Assembly (NCBI GenBank): GCA_902521615.1
Contig: CABYSJ010000001.1
Span: 1-64,000 of the forward strand
Direction of reading: 5' to 3'
Source: an uncultured Pelagibacteraceae bacterium
Lineage (GTDB): Bacteria > Pseudomonadota > Alphaproteobacteria > Pelagibacterales > Pelagibacteraceae
DNA: 64,000 bases
Made by a program: the position numbers and the translations under genes. This document shows positions 43,298 to 53,587 of this stretch, one piece after another (within the stretch, counting starts at the first letter, position 1; the number at the start of each line of letters is the position of its first letter). The notes beneath the pieces were generated by a model, which did no database searches, was not told the DNA's origin, and saw only the letters and a list, made by a program, of their open reading frames with translations.

Positions 43298-43336
43298 TCT
43301 GAATATTAATTTTATTAACTCAAAGCAACTAAAATT

Positions 43337-46189
43337 ATGATGAAAAAGATAGTTATTAAGGGCGCTAAAGAACATAATTTGAAGAATGTTACTGTAGAGA
43401 TTCCAAAAGACAAATTTGTGGTCATAACGGGTCTATCAGGTTCAGGAAAATCATCTTTAGCATTTGATACTATCTACGCGGAGGGTCAAAGAAGGTATGT
43501 AGAAAGCTTATCTGCCTATGCACGTCAATTTTTAGATAAAATGAAAAAACCAAATGTTGATTTAATTGAAGGATTAAGTCCAGCTATTGCAATAGAACAA
43601 AAAAATACATCAAAAAATCCAAGATCTACTGTTGCAACTGTAACAGAAATTTACGATTACATGAGGGTGTTATATGCAAGAGCAGGGATCCCCTATTCAC
43701 CATTTACAGGTAAACCAATAACCTCTCAAACAATTACACAGATAGTAGATTTGGTTAAAAAATTGCCGAAAAAATCAACGATATATATTTACGCTCCAGT
43801 GGTAAGAGGTCGTAAAGGTGAATATAAAAAAGATATTTTAATCTACAAGAGAAGAGGATTTAGAAAAATTAAAATTGATAATGTTTTATATGATATTGAA
43901 AAATCACCTAATCTAGATAAAAAACTTAAACATGATATTTCAATCCTAGTTGATAGAATAATTTTAAATTCAAAACTAGGAAATAGATTGGCTGAAAGTA
44001 TTGAAACAGCTGTAAATTTATCTAACGGTTTAGTTTTTGTGGAATATGAAGATGAAACACTTCCTCAAAAATTCAGAAAAATTGAAAAATTAATTTATTC
44101 TACTAAATTCGCTTGCCCTGAAAGTGGTTTTACAATTGAGGAAATTGAGCCAAGACTTTTTTCATTTAACAGCCCCTATGGAGCTTGTGAAGAATGTGAG
44201 GGAATTGGAATGAAATTAAATGTTGATCCAAATTTAGTTGTTCCTGATGATAGAAAAAGTTTAGCAGATGGAGCAATTGAACCTTGGTCAAAATCAACTA
44301 CATTATATTATGCTCAAACTTTAGCATCTTTAGCAAAACATTATGGTTTTTCTTTAGATGAAAAATGGAAAAAATTACCCAAAAAAATTAAAGATATTAT
44401 TCTTTATGGTTCAGATGAAGACGAAATTAAATTTAATTATGATGATGGATACGAAAAATATTCTTACAAAAAATCCTTTGAAGGTGTAATTAATAATCTT
44501 GAACGAAGATTTCTAGAATCTGATAGCGAATGGAAAAGAGAGGCCATTGCTGAATATCAATCAGATACTGCATGTGAAGCATGCAATGGTGACAGATTAA
44601 AAGAGGAAGCTTTATGTGTAAAAATAAATGATCTAAATATTAGTGAGGTAACAAAAAAATCTATTTTAGATGCAGCAGAATGGTTTAAAAATCTAGAAAA
44701 TAATCTTGATAAAAGACAATTTAAAATTGCCGAACATGTTCTTAAGGAAATTAACGAAAGATTAAATTTTCTTTTAAATGTTGGTTTAGATTATTTAACA
44801 TTATCCAGAGAATCTGGAACTTTATCAGGTGGTGAAGCTCAAAGAATAAGATTAGCTTCACAAATTGGATCAGGTTTGACAGGTGTATTATATGTTTTAG
44901 ACGAGCCTTCTATTGGTTTACATCAAAAAGATAATGTTAAACTAATTAATGCATTAAAAAGATTACGAGATCTTGGCAATACAGTTATTGTCGTAGAGCA
45001 TGACACTGAGACGATGGAAAATGCAGATCATATTATTGATCTTGGCCCTGAAGCCGGTAGTAATGGTGGTGAGATAACTGCACAGGGATCATATGATGAA
45101 ATTAAAAAAGATAAAAATAGTATTACAGGTCAATATCTTGCAAATAAAAAAACAATTGAAATTCCAAAATCACGACGTTTAGCTAAAAATGGAAGATTTG
45201 TAGAAATCAATGGTGCAAGCGGAAATAATTTAAATAATGTAAATCTTAAAATTCCAACTGGAACCTTTACCTGTGTTACTGGTGTCTCAGGTAGTGGAAA
45301 ATCTACTTTAATATTACAAACATTGTTTCATGCTTTAAACTTAACATTAAATAATAAAGCAAGAAAAGCACCTAAATCATTTAAAGGTTATAAGGGTGTA
45401 GAATTAATCGATAAAATAATTGATATTGACCAATCTCCTATTGGAAGAACCCCTAGATCAAATCCAGCAACATATACAGGGGCCTTTGGACCCATTAGAG
45501 ATAGGTTTGCAAGCCTGCCAGAGTCCAAATCTAGAGGGTATAAACCAGGAAGATTTTCTTTCAATGTTAAAGGAGGTAGATGTGAAGCTTGTGAGGGTGA
45601 TGGTGTAATTACGTATGAAATGCATTTTTTACCTGATGTTTATATACAGTGTGACGAATGTAAGGGTACCAGGTACAATAGAGAAACTTTAGAAATTAAA
45701 TTTAAAGGTAAAAGTATTGCTGATGTTTTAGATATGTCTGTTGATGAGGGGTGTGAGTATTTTGAAAATATATCTAATATAAAAACAAAATTGTTAACTC
45801 TTAAAAAAGTTGGGTTAGGTTATATAAAAATTGGTCAACAAGCAACTACACTATCAGGAGGTGAGGCGCAACGAATTAAGCTTGCAAAAGAACTTTCGAA
45901 AAGATCAACAGGAAGAACTATGTATATTTTAGATGAACCAACAACAGGTTTGCATCAACATGATATTAAAAAACTTTTAGAAATACTTCATACATTTGTA
46001 AAACTTGGGAATACAGTAGTTGTCATTGAACATAATTTAGATGTAATTAAAACAGCAGATTACATTGTGGATATGGGTCCTGAGGGTGGTGTAAAAGGTG
46101 GAAAAATTGTCGCCGAAGGAAAACCTGAAGAAGTATGCAAAGTTAAGGATAGTTATACCGGTCAATTTTTAAAACCTCTATTAGCTTAG
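43337..46189 (+). CDS. uvrA: Excinuclease ABC subunit A
   Basis: A 950-residue damage-recognition ATPase of nucleotide excision repair. Two ABC modules carry Walker A sequences [14 protein letters not shown] (about 32-45) and [14 protein letters not shown] (about 650-663), signature [17 protein letters not shown] and [17 protein letters not shown], and two zinc knuckles (CEECEGIG region with the preceding CPESG, and CEACEGDG with CDECKGT). Full length. The start is MM, so initiation at the second Met is possible. It is divergent from ssb. Confidence 0.98.
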   Translation: MMKKIVIKGAKEHNLKNVTVEIPKDKFVVITGLSGSGKSSLAFDTIYAEGQRRYVESLSAYARQFLDKMKKPNVDLIEGLSPAIAIEQKNTSKNPRSTVATVTEIYDYMRVLYARAGIPYSPFTGKPITSQTITQIVDLVKKLPKKSTIYIYAPVVRGRKGEYKKDILIYKRRGFRKIKIDNVLYDIEKSPNLDKKLKHDISILVDRIILNSKLGNRLAESIETAVNLSNGLVFVEYEDETLPQKFRKIEKLIYSTKFACPESGFTIEEIEPRLFSFNSPYGACEECEGIGMKLNVDPNLVVPDDRKSLADGAIEPWSKSTTLYYAQTLASLAKHYGFSLDEKWKKLPKKIKDIILYGSDEDEIKFNYDDGYEKYSYKKSFEGVINNLERRFLESDSEWKREAIAEYQSDTACEACNGDRLKEEALCVKINDLNISEVTKKSILDAAEWFKNLENNLDKRQFKIAEHVLKEINERLNFLLNVGLDYLTLSRESGTLSGGEAQRIRLASQIGSGLTGVLYVLDEPSIGLHQKDNVKLINALKRLRDLGNTVIVVEHDTETMENADHIIDLGPEAGSNGGEITAQGSYDEIKKDKNSITGQYLANKKTIEIPKSRRLAKNGRFVEINGASGNNLNNVNLKIPTGTFTCVTGVSGSGKSTLILQTLFHALNLTLNNKARKAPKSFKGYKGVELIDKIIDIDQSPIGRTPRSNPATYTGAFGPIRDRFASLPESKSRGYKPGRFSFNVKGGRCEACEGDGVITYEMHFLPDVYIQCDECKGTRYNRETLEIKFKGKSIADVLDMSVDEGCEYFENISNIKTKLLTLKKVGLGYIKIGQQATTLSGGEAQRIKLAKELSKRSTGRTMYILDEPTTGLHQHDIKKLLEILHTFVKLGNTVVVIEHNLDVIKTADYIVDMGPEGGVKGGKIVAEGKPEEVCKVKDSYTGQFLKPLLA

Positions 46190-46239
46190 ATTTAACAACT
46201 TAAAAATATCAAAAAATTAGTGTATAGTTATGAAGAATC

Positions 46240-46842
46240 ATGAGTAATTTATTGTCATCATTATCAAAAACAATTCACACATCACTTGCGTTAGCAATAA
46301 TATTGTTTTTAGGACTATTTTATTTAAACGATGGGATAGCTTTTGATACATTATTCTGGAGCTGGTTGTTTAGATATATACATGTGATTGTTGCAATTAT
46401 GTGGATCGGATTATTGTGGTATTTCAATTTTGTTCAAATTCCAAACATGGGAAAAATTCCAGATGAACAAAAACCAGCCATTGGCAAAGTAATTGCCCCT
46501 GCTGCATTATTTTATTTTAGATGGGCTGCAGCGTTAACTGTACTTTCAGGTTTAATTCTTGCTTATCTTAATGGATATCTTCATGATGCAATGACTTTAA
46601 GTCTTGGGTCAGGTGTACCTAAGCACACCGCAATTGGGATTGGAATGTGGCTAGGAATTATAATGGCATTTAATGTATGGTTTGTAATTTGGCCAAATCA
46701 AAAAAGAGCTTTAGGAATAGTTGAAAGTGATCCAGAAATTAAAGCTAAATCAGCTAAAACTGCAATGCTATTCTCAAGAACAAATACTTTGTTATCATTA
46801 CCAATGTTACTTACAATGGTAATAGCTCAGAATTTATATTAA
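46240..46842 (+). CDS. PuuD-like membrane protein (urate hydroxylase N-terminal family)
   Basis: A 200-residue protein with about five transmembrane helices. FDTLFWSWLFRYIHVIVAIMWIGLLWYFNFVQIP (about 35-68), YFRWAAALTVLSGLILAY and WFVIWPNQKRALGI plus the late SRTNTLLSLPMLLTM resemble the membrane domain of PuuD-type urate hydroxylases (Urate_ox_N). The full PuuD has additional membrane segments and a C-terminal cytochrome c domain, both lacking here, so enzymatic activity on urate should not be assumed. His residues (e.g. in RYIHVI) could bind heme. It is convergent with secF. Confidence 0.65.
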   Translation: MSNLLSSLSKTIHTSLALAIILFLGLFYLNDGIAFDTLFWSWLFRYIHVIVAIMWIGLLWYFNFVQIPNMGKIPDEQKPAIGKVIAPAALFYFRWAAALTVLSGLILAYLNGYLHDAMTLSLGSGVPKHTAIGIGMWLGIIMAFNVWFVIWPNQKRALGIVESDPEIKAKSAKTAMLFSRTNTLLSLPMLLTMVIAQNLY

Positions 46843-46843
46843 A

Positions 46844-47737
46844 TTATTTTTTATCCTCTTCTTCTCTAAGAACAGTTTTTTGTGAAACTCTTAGTCTAAC
46901 CAAAACAGTATTAGCTATATAAATTGAGGAATAAGTACCAAAAAAAACACCGAGTATCATTGCAAGTGAAAATCCTTTTAATATTTCTCCACCAAAAAAA
47001 TAGATCGCTAATAAAGCAAGTAAAGTAGTTGCAGATGTTATAATAGTTCTTGATAACGTTTCATTGATTGAAATATTAGTTAATTCAAAAATTTTTATAT
47101 CTGAATATTTTCTTAAATTTTCACGCACACGGTCAAAAATAACTACCGTATCATTCATTGAATACCCAACAATTGTTAACACCGCTGCTATAATTGATAA
47201 ATTTATTTCTAAACTAAATAGAGAAAAAATTCCTAGAGTTACAATTACGTCATGGAACAAAGCTAAAATTGCACCTAGACTAAACTGCCATTCAAATCTA
47301 ATCCAAATGTAAATCAACATTAATGCTAAAGACAAAGATATTGCTATTACCCCTGATTTTAATAATTCGGCACTAACTTTTGGACCAACATTTTCAACTC
47401 TTCTAAAATCATAATTGTTTCCAAAAGATTTATCTAAATTAGCTTTAATTTCCTCAATAATGTTCTTTTTGTTGTCTTTATTTTCAAATTTTACTAAAAA
47501 ATCAGTATCATTTCCAAATTTTTTGACTGAAACATCTCCTAATTCCATTTGATTAAATCTATCCCTTAATGAACTAACATTTATTTTTGAATCTGAAGCT
47601 CTTAATTCAATTAATGTACCACCTTTAAAGTCTATACCGAAATTAAGCCCTTTAAATATTAACAGTAATAATGAAACAAGAATTAAAACTGATGAAAGTA
47701 AATTAAAGTGGTTATAAAATTTATTAAAAGCAATCAT
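46844..47737 (-). CDS. secF: Protein translocase subunit SecF
   Basis: A 297-residue accessory subunit of the Sec translocon that uses the proton gradient to aid export. FGIDFKGGTLIELR (about 31-44, first periplasmic domain), FHDVIVTLGIFSLF (about 157-170), SMNDTVVIFDRVRENLRK (about 201-218) and the C-terminal RND-like helices are diagnostic. Six membrane segments. Overlaps secD by one base and converges with the PuuD-like gene. Confidence 0.97.
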   Translation of the reverse strand: MIAFNKFYNHFNLLSSVLILVSLLLLIFKGLNFGIDFKGGTLIELRASDSKINVSSLRDRFNQMELGDVSVKKFGNDTDFLVKFENKDNKKNIIEEIKANLDKSFGNNYDFRRVENVGPKVSAELLKSGVIAISLSLALMLIYIWIRFEWQFSLGAILALFHDVIVTLGIFSLFSLEINLSIIAAVLTIVGYSMNDTVVIFDRVRENLRKYSDIKIFELTNISINETLSRTIITSATTLLALLAIYFFGGEILKGFSLAMILGVFFGTYSSIYIANTVLVRLRVSQKTVLREEEDKK

Positions 47738-49290
47738 TAGATTAATTTTTCCTTATCTTTATTTCTTGATACATAAATACTAGTGAATAATCTTGCTATA
47801 AAATAGACTGAAAATAGTGTTGTAAATATTCCAACCCCTAAGGTTACAGCAAAACCTTTAACTGGACCTGAACCCATAAAAAATAAAATAATTGCAGCTA
47901 ATAATGTAGTAATATTGGCATCTAAAATTGCTGTTCTTGATTTGGTATAACCACCATCAAAAGCTAAAATGTTATTAGTCTCATCTTTTAGTTCCTCTTT
48001 AATTCTCTCAAAAATTAAAACATTTGCATCAACTGCCATACCTACAGTTAGGATAATCCCTGCAATACCAGGTAATGTTAAAGTAGCTTCAAATAAAGTT
48101 AAAACACCCAAAAGAATAAATAAATTAACTATTAGTGTTACATTGGTAATTAGTCCAAAAATTTTATATTTTACGAACATAAAAATTATTACCAACATAA
48201 AACCTATTGCTAAAGCAATCATTCCTGCATTAATTGAGTCTTGTCCAAGATCTGGTCCCACTGTTCTTTCTTCAATTATTTCTAAAGGTGCTGGTAATGC
48301 TCCTGATCTCAACAATAAAGCTAAATCAGTTGCTGTTTGAAAAGTGAAGCCACCACTTATCTGGCCAGACCCACTGGCAATCGTATCTCTAACTACAGGC
48401 GCACTAATAATTTTACCATCTAAAACAATTGCTAATTGCTTTCCAATACCAGTTGATGTTGCCTTACCAAACCTTTTTGCACCTACTCTATCTAGAGTAA
48501 ATGAAACAATTGTTTGGTTAGCTTGTGTGTCCATTTTTGGTTGAGCATCAAGTAAATTTTCACCACTTATTATAATTCTTTTACTAACTGTGGCTTCTTC
48601 TAGACCATTTTCAAATTTTAACTTTTCAACTCCAAAACGGTCATTGTCGTCATTTGTTACAAATCGAAAAGTGAGGTTTGCAGTTTTACCAAGTAATGAT
48701 TTTATTCTCATTGGATCATCTAATCCAGGAAGCTCTACTAAAATTCGGTTGTTTCCTCTTTTAAGTATGTTTGGCTCATTAGTTCCAACCTCATCTACTC
48801 TCCTTCTAACTATTTCTATAGCTTGATCTTGAGAAGAAGTTTTAAGTCTAATTAAACCCTGTCTTGAAAAATTAACTTTAAAATTTAAACCTGTATCTTC
48901 AATTTCTAACTGATGTGATTTAAATCTTGGGTAATAAGGGTTAAGGTCACTATTTTCATCTTGGAAAACATCTAAGACAGATTGCTTATCATTATCTGTT
49001 ACATTAAAAAAAATATTCTGATTATCTATTTTTATATTGTTGATTTTAATATTTTTTTCTTTGAAGTAATTTCTAATTGTTGTTGTTAAGTTTTGTAATT
49101 TTTGTTCAATTACAGGTTCGTTATCAATTTCAAGTAATAGATATGATCCACCCTGAAGGTCTAATCCTAGATTAATTTTTTTATCAAAAAAATTGTCATC
49201 AAATTTAAAAAGATTTGATGAAGCAATTAAAATAAATAAAACTGAAAAAAGAGTTATAAATAAAATTCTTAACTTAGAGAAATAAAGCAC
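47737..49290 (-). CDS. secD: Protein translocase subunit SecD
   Basis: A 517-residue partner of SecF. LGLDLQGGSYLLLEI (about 39-53), a periplasmic P1 domain (AIEIVRRRVDEVGTNEPNI, about 142-160), and the C-terminal TM domain with PGIAGIILTVGMAVDANVLIFERIKEEL (about 394-421) are the SecD signature. Six transmembrane helices. The yajC-secD-secF order is standard, with 14 bases after yajC. Confidence 0.97.
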   Translation of the reverse strand: MLYFSKLRILFITLFSVLFILIASSNLFKFDDNFFDKKINLGLDLQGGSYLLLEIDNEPVIEQKLQNLTTTIRNYFKEKNIKINNIKIDNQNIFFNVTDNDKQSVLDVFQDENSDLNPYYPRFKSHQLEIEDTGLNFKVNFSRQGLIRLKTSSQDQAIEIVRRRVDEVGTNEPNILKRGNNRILVELPGLDDPMRIKSLLGKTANLTFRFVTNDDNDRFGVEKLKFENGLEEATVSKRIIISGENLLDAQPKMDTQANQTIVSFTLDRVGAKRFGKATSTGIGKQLAIVLDGKIISAPVVRDTIASGSGQISGGFTFQTATDLALLLRSGALPAPLEIIEERTVGPDLGQDSINAGMIALAIGFMLVIIFMFVKYKIFGLITNVTLIVNLFILLGVLTLFEATLTLPGIAGIILTVGMAVDANVLIFERIKEELKDETNNILAFDGGYTKSRTAILDANITTLLAAIILFFMGSGPVKGFAVTLGVGIFTTLFSVYFIARLFTSIYVSRNKDKEKLI

Positions 49291-49304
49291 TTAACTAAAA
49301 ATAA

Positions 49305-49598
49305 TTATTTTTTAACTTCTTGAGTATTTGTATTAACAAGACTTTGAATACCAGTTGATTTAACTATCTCAACCTTTACGTTTTCAGCAATTTCTACTTC
49401 AACTTTATCATTATCAATTAGTCTCTCCACTGTACCTGTAATTCCACCAGAAGTAACAACCTTGTCACCTCTTTTTAGACTTTCAACCATTGCCTTATGC
49501 TCTTTAACTTTTTTTTGCTGTGGTCTGATTAAGAAAAAATAAAAAATAACAAAAATTAAAATTAACGGTATAAATTGTCCTATTCCTGAGCCTTCCAT
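49305..49598 (-). CDS. yajC: Sec translocon accessory protein YajC
   Basis: A 97-residue single-pass protein: N-terminal helix (FIPLILIFVIFYFFLI), the motif RPQQKKVKEHKAMVESLKRGDKVVTSGGITGTV (about 25-57) and a short soluble tail. It associates with SecDF. In many alphaproteobacteria surE, pcm and a LysM peptidase gene stand between serS and yajC; here only 55 bases do. Confidence 0.95.
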   Translation of the reverse strand: MEGSGIGQFIPLILIFVIFYFFLIRPQQKKVKEHKAMVESLKRGDKVVTSGGITGTVERLIDNDKVEVEIAENVKVEIVKSTGIQSLVNTNTQEVKK

Positions 49599-49653
49599 AA
49601 ATCTCCTTATAAATTATGTGAATATTTATACTATCTATATAATTAAAACAACT

Positions 49654-50913
49654 TTATTTAGCTGAAATCAATTCCAAATTATTCATATACGGTCGCAATA
49701 CCTTTGGAACAATAATCGAACCATCTTTTTGTTGATAGTTTTCTAGTACAGCAATTAAAGTTCTGCCCACAGCTAAACCACTTCCATTTAATGTTCCAAC
49801 AAAAACAGTTTCCTTATTATTATTTTTATATCTTGATTTCATTCTTTGGGCCTGAAATGTTGAGCAAGAAGAGCATGATGATATTTCGCGATACTTGTTT
49901 TCTGATGGTAACCACACTTCAATATCATAGGTTTTTTCAGCACTGAAACCCATATCACCCGAACATAAAATTACTTTTCTATATGGTAATTCTAACTTAT
50001 CCAGTATATCTGTTGCACAGTTTGTCATTCGCTCTAATTCTTCAAGACAATTTTCTTTTTCAACAATACTGACCATCTCAACTTTATAAAATTGATGTTG
50101 CCTAATCATTCCTTTGGTATCTTTTCCATAACTACCTGCTTCTTTTCTAAAACATGGAGTTGAAGCAACAAATCTCATTGGTAAATCTTTTTGGTCAACA
50201 ATTTTATCCTTAACAATGTTTGTTAAAATTACTTCAGCAGTTGGAATTAAAAATTTTCTATCAGATCCTTCATCAAATTTTATTTCAAATTGATCGTTTT
50301 CAAATTTTGGTAATTGGCCAGTTCCATACATCGTATTATCAGAAGCAATCAATGGAGGTGAAATCTCTTGATAGCCATTTTGAACAATATGGGTATCTAA
50401 CATAAAGTTAGATAATGCTCGTTCCAATAACGCTAACTCTTTTTTAACAAATACAAATCTTGATCCAGTTGTTTTTGTTGCAAGATCAAAATCAAGCATA
50501 CCTAAATTTTCACCAAGTTCGTAATGAGATTTGGGCTTAAAATTAAATTCTGGAACTTTTCCAGCTTTTAAAACTTCTACATTATAATTTTCATCTTTGC
50601 CATTTGGAACATCTTGATGAGGTATATTTGGTATACTTGATAAAATATTATCTAATTCAATTTTAGTATTTTTCTGTTGCTCAGCAATCTTTTCTAATTC
50701 AGTAGAGATTTCTTTAGATTTTTTGAATAAACTTTCATCTTTAGATTTTGAAATATCTTTTTTTTCTTTTTCTAAATTTTCTTTCTTTTGAATTAAATCT
50801 CTATTTAATTCATCAAGCTTTTTTAAATTATTAAAATCAATTTTAACTGAACGCTTTTCAAGATCTTTTTCAAATTTTGAATAGTCTTTTCTAATTTCTT
50901 TTAAATTATGCAT
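49654..50913 (-). CDS. serS: Seryl-tRNA synthetase
   Basis: A 419-residue class II synthetase. The N-terminal coiled-coil arm (about 25-100, rich in Lys/Glu heptads) grips the long variable arm of tRNA-Ser. The catalytic core has [22 protein letters not shown] (about 227-236), [36 protein letters not shown] (motif 2, about 246-281) and the C-terminal [19 protein letters not shown] (motif 3). It also supplies Ser-tRNA for the tRNA-Ser found at 32953. It overlaps tatC by 8 bases. Confidence 0.97.
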   Translation of the reverse strand: MHNLKEIRKDYSKFEKDLEKRSVKIDFNNLKKLDELNRDLIQKKENLEKEKKDISKSKDESLFKKSKEISTELEKIAEQQKNTKIELDNILSSIPNIPHQDVPNGKDENYNVEVLKAGKVPEFNFKPKSHYELGENLGMLDFDLATKTTGSRFVFVKKELALLERALSNFMLDTHIVQNGYQEISPPLIASDNTMYGTGQLPKFENDQFEIKFDEGSDRKFLIPTAEVILTNIVKDKIVDQKDLPMRFVASTPCFRKEAGSYGKDTKGMIRQHQFYKVEMVSIVEKENCLEELERMTNCATDILDKLELPYRKVILCSGDMGFSAEKTYDIEVWLPSENKYREISSCSSCSTFQAQRMKSRYKNNNKETVFVGTLNGSGLAVGRTLIAVLENYQQKDGSIIVPKVLRPYMNNLELISAK

Positions 50914-51676
50914 CAGTTTTTTCTAAATTTTTGTTTTCTATAAATTTTACTGAAAATATTGATAATTCATATAAAATTAATAATGGAATTGCTAAACCTA
51001 TTTGAGTAATTGGGTCTGGTGGTGTAAGTAATGCAGCAGCAGCAAATATAATTACAACAACATACTTTCTTCTTTCTTTTAGAAATTGACTGTCAACAAC
51101 ACCTATTCTTGCTAACAAACTTAAAACTATAGGTAGTTGGAAACTTATTCCAAATGCGAAAATTAACTTCATAACAAGTGACAAGTATTCATTTACTTTG
51201 GCTTCTAATTGAATTGGTAAACTTGTAGACATCCCTGTACTTTCAAATGATAAAAAGAATTTAATAGCTAGAGGCATTATCAAATAGTAAACAAGCATAC
51301 CTCCCAAAAAGAAAAGTATTGGTGTTAATACAAGATATGGAAGTATAGCAACTTTTTCATGTTTATATAAACCTGGGGCAATAAATTTCCAAATTTGCAT
51401 TAGAATAAATGGACAGGTCACGAAAAAAGCTGTGAAAAAAGATACCTTGATATACGTTAAAAAAGTTTCCTGTAAAGCAGTAAAAATAAGCCTTCTATCA
51501 GATCCATCATCTTTTACAGCTTGAGCAAATGGATCAACTAAAAAACCGTATATATGTTCTGCAAAAATATAACAAATAACAAAAAAGATTATTAGAAATA
51601 TAAAACTATGTATTAATCTTTTTCTTAATTCTGTTAGATGGCTAACAAATCCACCTTCATTTTCTTCATTGCTCAT
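50906..51676 (-). CDS. tatC: Sec-independent translocase TatC
   Basis: A 256-residue six-helix protein, the Tat receptor core. [23 protein letters not shown] (about 10-32, with HL-x-ELR-x-R), [44 protein letters not shown] (about 65-108) and the Tyr/Pro-rich [18 protein letters not shown] are characteristic. It binds twin-arginine signal peptides. A short N-terminal acidic leader fits the usual start. It overlaps tatB by 11 bases. Confidence 0.97.
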   Translation of the reverse strand: MSNEENEGGFVSHLTELRKRLIHSFIFLIIFFVICYIFAEHIYGFLVDPFAQAVKDDGSDRRLIFTALQETFLTYIKVSFFTAFFVTCPFILMQIWKFIAPGLYKHEKVAILPYLVLTPILFFLGGMLVYYLIMPLAIKFFLSFESTGMSTSLPIQLEAKVNEYLSLVMKLIFAFGISFQLPIVLSLLARIGVVDSQFLKERRKYVVVIIFAAAALLTPPDPITQIGLAIPLLILYELSIFSVKFIENKNLEKTDA

Positions 51677-51887
51677 CTTTTTTTGTTTCTTTTTTTATTT
51701 CATTATCAATTTTTTCATCATCAATATCTAAATTAGAAACTTCATTTTGAATATTGCTCACATATCTTTTTGCAGTACCTATCCAAGAACCTGCTTTCTT
51801 TAACATGATTGGAAAATCTTTAGGGCCAAGAACAACAATTGCAATGCCAACAACAATTAATATCTCAAACCAACCAATAGTAGGCAT
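51666..51887 (-). CDS. tatB: Sec-independent translocase TatB
   Basis: A 73-residue protein: one N-terminal helix (GWFEILIVVGIAIVVLGPKDFP, with the conserved LGP hinge), an amphipathic helix and a short charged tail ([11 protein letters not shown]). The E-x-x-x-x-x-x-x-x-x-x-V-x-GP pattern identifies TatB rather than TatA. The tail is shorter than in E. coli. The start codon follows tatA by 5 bases and the gene overlaps tatC. Confidence 0.93.
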   Translation of the reverse strand: MPTIGWFEILIVVGIAIVVLGPKDFPIMLKKAGSWIGTAKRYVSNIQNEVSNLDIDDEKIDNEIKKETKKDEQ

Positions 51888-51892
51888 TTGAT

Positions 51893-52093
51893 TTAATCTT
51901 TGTTTTCTGAGTCTTTATTTTCGTCGGATATATTTTTTGGCTCTGTATCGTCAGTAACATCTGACGCCATTCCTTTTTTGAAACTTTTAATTCCCTTAGC
52001 TACATCACCCATCAGACTAGAGATTTTACCTCGTCCAAATAATAAGACTACTAATATAACTACGATTGCTATTTGCCAAATTCCTATACTCAT
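51893..52093 (-). CDS. tatA: Sec-independent translocase TatA
   Basis: A 66-residue pore-forming subunit: [42 protein letters not shown] carries the TM helix, the FGRGK hinge and amphipathic helix typical of TatA (family FG-x-x-K-[LI]-x-x-x-x-x-D-x-G-x-x-[IL]-x-x-FK), then an acidic tail. The complete tatABC set is present in one operon, consistent with scpB-tatA order in alphaproteobacteria. Confidence 0.95.
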   Translation of the reverse strand: MSIGIWQIAIVVILVVLLFGRGKISSLMGDVAKGIKSFKKGMASDVTDDTEPKNISDENKDSENKD

Positions 52094-52140
52094 GAAAAAC
52101 TTATAACCTTTTTATGCTTAATTTAAAAGTTACTTTTTTG

Positions 52141-52842
52141 TTAATCTTTCTCTTCTGTATCAAGAGTGCTGTTTAACATCTCGTCAATATTAGAATAAAT
52201 ATCCTCTTTTTTTTCTTCTTGTTTTTCTTTGTAGAATTTTCCAGTTCCAAAAATTGCATTATCAATACTAGAACTATCAATTAATCCAGCAGCACCTAAT
52301 TCATCAATTGTTGGTAAATCAGATAATTTTTGGAGATTGAAATGACTTAAAAATTCATCAGTTGTAACATACTGGATTGGTCTACCTGGTACATCTTTAC
52401 GACCTCCTGGTTTAACCCAGTTGAGTTCCATCAATATTTCAAGAGTATTCGTTCCAAATGCAACACCTCTTATTTCTTCTATCTCAGCTCTAGTAACAGG
52501 TTGGTGATAAACGATTATGGCTAATGTCTCTACTGCAGCTCTAGAAAGTTTCTTTTCTACTGTCTTCTCTTGTGACATGATATTAGACAAGTTAGGTGAA
52601 GTTCTAAATGACCACTTATCTTTAATACAAACTAAATTAATACCACGTTGAGAGTATTCTTGTTGTAACTTCTCTAATGATTTTGCAACACTACCCTTTT
52701 TAGTAATTTTGCTTTCAATTGTATCAATATCTAATGGTTCTGCAGCAGCAAAAATAACTGCTTCAATTTGTTTTTCTAAATCAGTTAACCTAGATGGAAA
52801 TTTAACAATGTTATCTTTTGTAATCTTTTCTTTTTTAATCAT
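52141..52842 (-). CDS. scpB: Segregation and condensation protein B
   Basis: A 233-residue partner of ScpA in the SMC condensin complex. LEKQIEAVIFAAAEPLDI (about 22-39), SRAAVETLAIIVYHQPVTRAEIEEIRGV (about 100-127) and GRKDVPGRPIQYVTTDEFLSHF (about 147-168) form the two winged-helix domains. A long Lys/Glu-rich C-terminal tail (from about 205) is poorly conserved. Overlaps scpA by 8 bases. Confidence 0.94.
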   Translation of the reverse strand: MIKKEKITKDNIVKFPSRLTDLEKQIEAVIFAAAEPLDIDTIESKITKKGSVAKSLEKLQQEYSQRGINLVCIKDKWSFRTSPNLSNIMSQEKTVEKKLSRAAVETLAIIVYHQPVTRAEIEEIRGVAFGTNTLEILMELNWVKPGGRKDVPGRPIQYVTTDEFLSHFNLQKLSDLPTIDELGAAGLIDSSSIDNAIFGTGKFYKEKQEEKKEDIYSNIDEMLNSTLDTEEKD

Positions 52843-53578
52843 TATTTTCCCTCACATAAATATCATCAAATAATTTATCTTGTTTCATAGTTAAATTTCC
52901 TTCTTTAACTAATTCTAACGATCCAGCAAATATACCTGCTTTACCTGTTCGTTTATATTTTGAATTACTTTTAAAATTTTGAGGAATTAAATCATCTAAT
53001 TTTTTCCAATCAATTAATTTACCGAAAAATTCTCTTATTGTTTTAATTCCATCTTCTGTAGTAAAGACAGGTAATTTAGGAATATTCATTTTTTGAAAGT
53101 CCTTGGTCATAATAATTGTTGAATATGACTTAAGAAGCTCAAATAAACTTAAATTATATTCAGTGCTATAAATAGATCTTATATTTCCTTTCATTCCTCT
53201 TGATCGAATTTCTCTTCCTAATCTTTTTCTTTTAAGCATTTGTTCAGAAAGCAATCTTATCAATTCTAGTTTTTTAAGTTGTAATTTTAATTTTTCAGCT
53301 ACTTCTTGAACTTTAAATTCTTCTTCTGGTGTTCCTGGAAGTAATAATTTAGATTTTAAATACGCTAACCAAGTTGCCATTAATAAATATTCTGACGCAA
53401 TTTCTAAATTTAAATCTTTTTCTTTTGTAATATAATCGTGAAACTGATCTGCTAACTTTGTAATTGATATCTCTTCAAGATCTACCTTTTGAGCTTTGGC
53501 TAAATCTAAAAGGACATCTAAAGGGCCATTATAATTATTTATATCAACATTAAATAATGCAGAATCAGAAATAGTCAT
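52835..53578 (-). CDS. scpA: Segregation and condensation protein A
   Basis: A 247-residue kleisin linking the SMC heads. FNVDINNYNGPLDVLLDLAKAQKVDLEEISITKLADQFHDYI (about 8-49) is the standard ScpA N-terminus (GPLD-x-LL-x-L), followed by EYLLMATWLAYLKSKLLLP (about 63-81) and the C-terminal winged helix (KLIDWKKLDDLI, TGKAGIFAGSLELVKEG). It helps compact and segregate the chromosome. Nine bases separate it from nagZ. Confidence 0.95.
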   Translation of the reverse strand: MTISDSALFNVDINNYNGPLDVLLDLAKAQKVDLEEISITKLADQFHDYITKEKDLNLEIASEYLLMATWLAYLKSKLLLPGTPEEEFKVQEVAEKLKLQLKKLELIRLLSEQMLKRKRLGREIRSRGMKGNIRSIYSTEYNLSLFELLKSYSTIIMTKDFQKMNIPKLPVFTTEDGIKTIREFFGKLIDWKKLDDLIPQNFKSNSKYKRTGKAGIFAGSLELVKEGNLTMKQDKLFDDIYVRENND

Positions 53579-53587
53579 GCTCAGATA

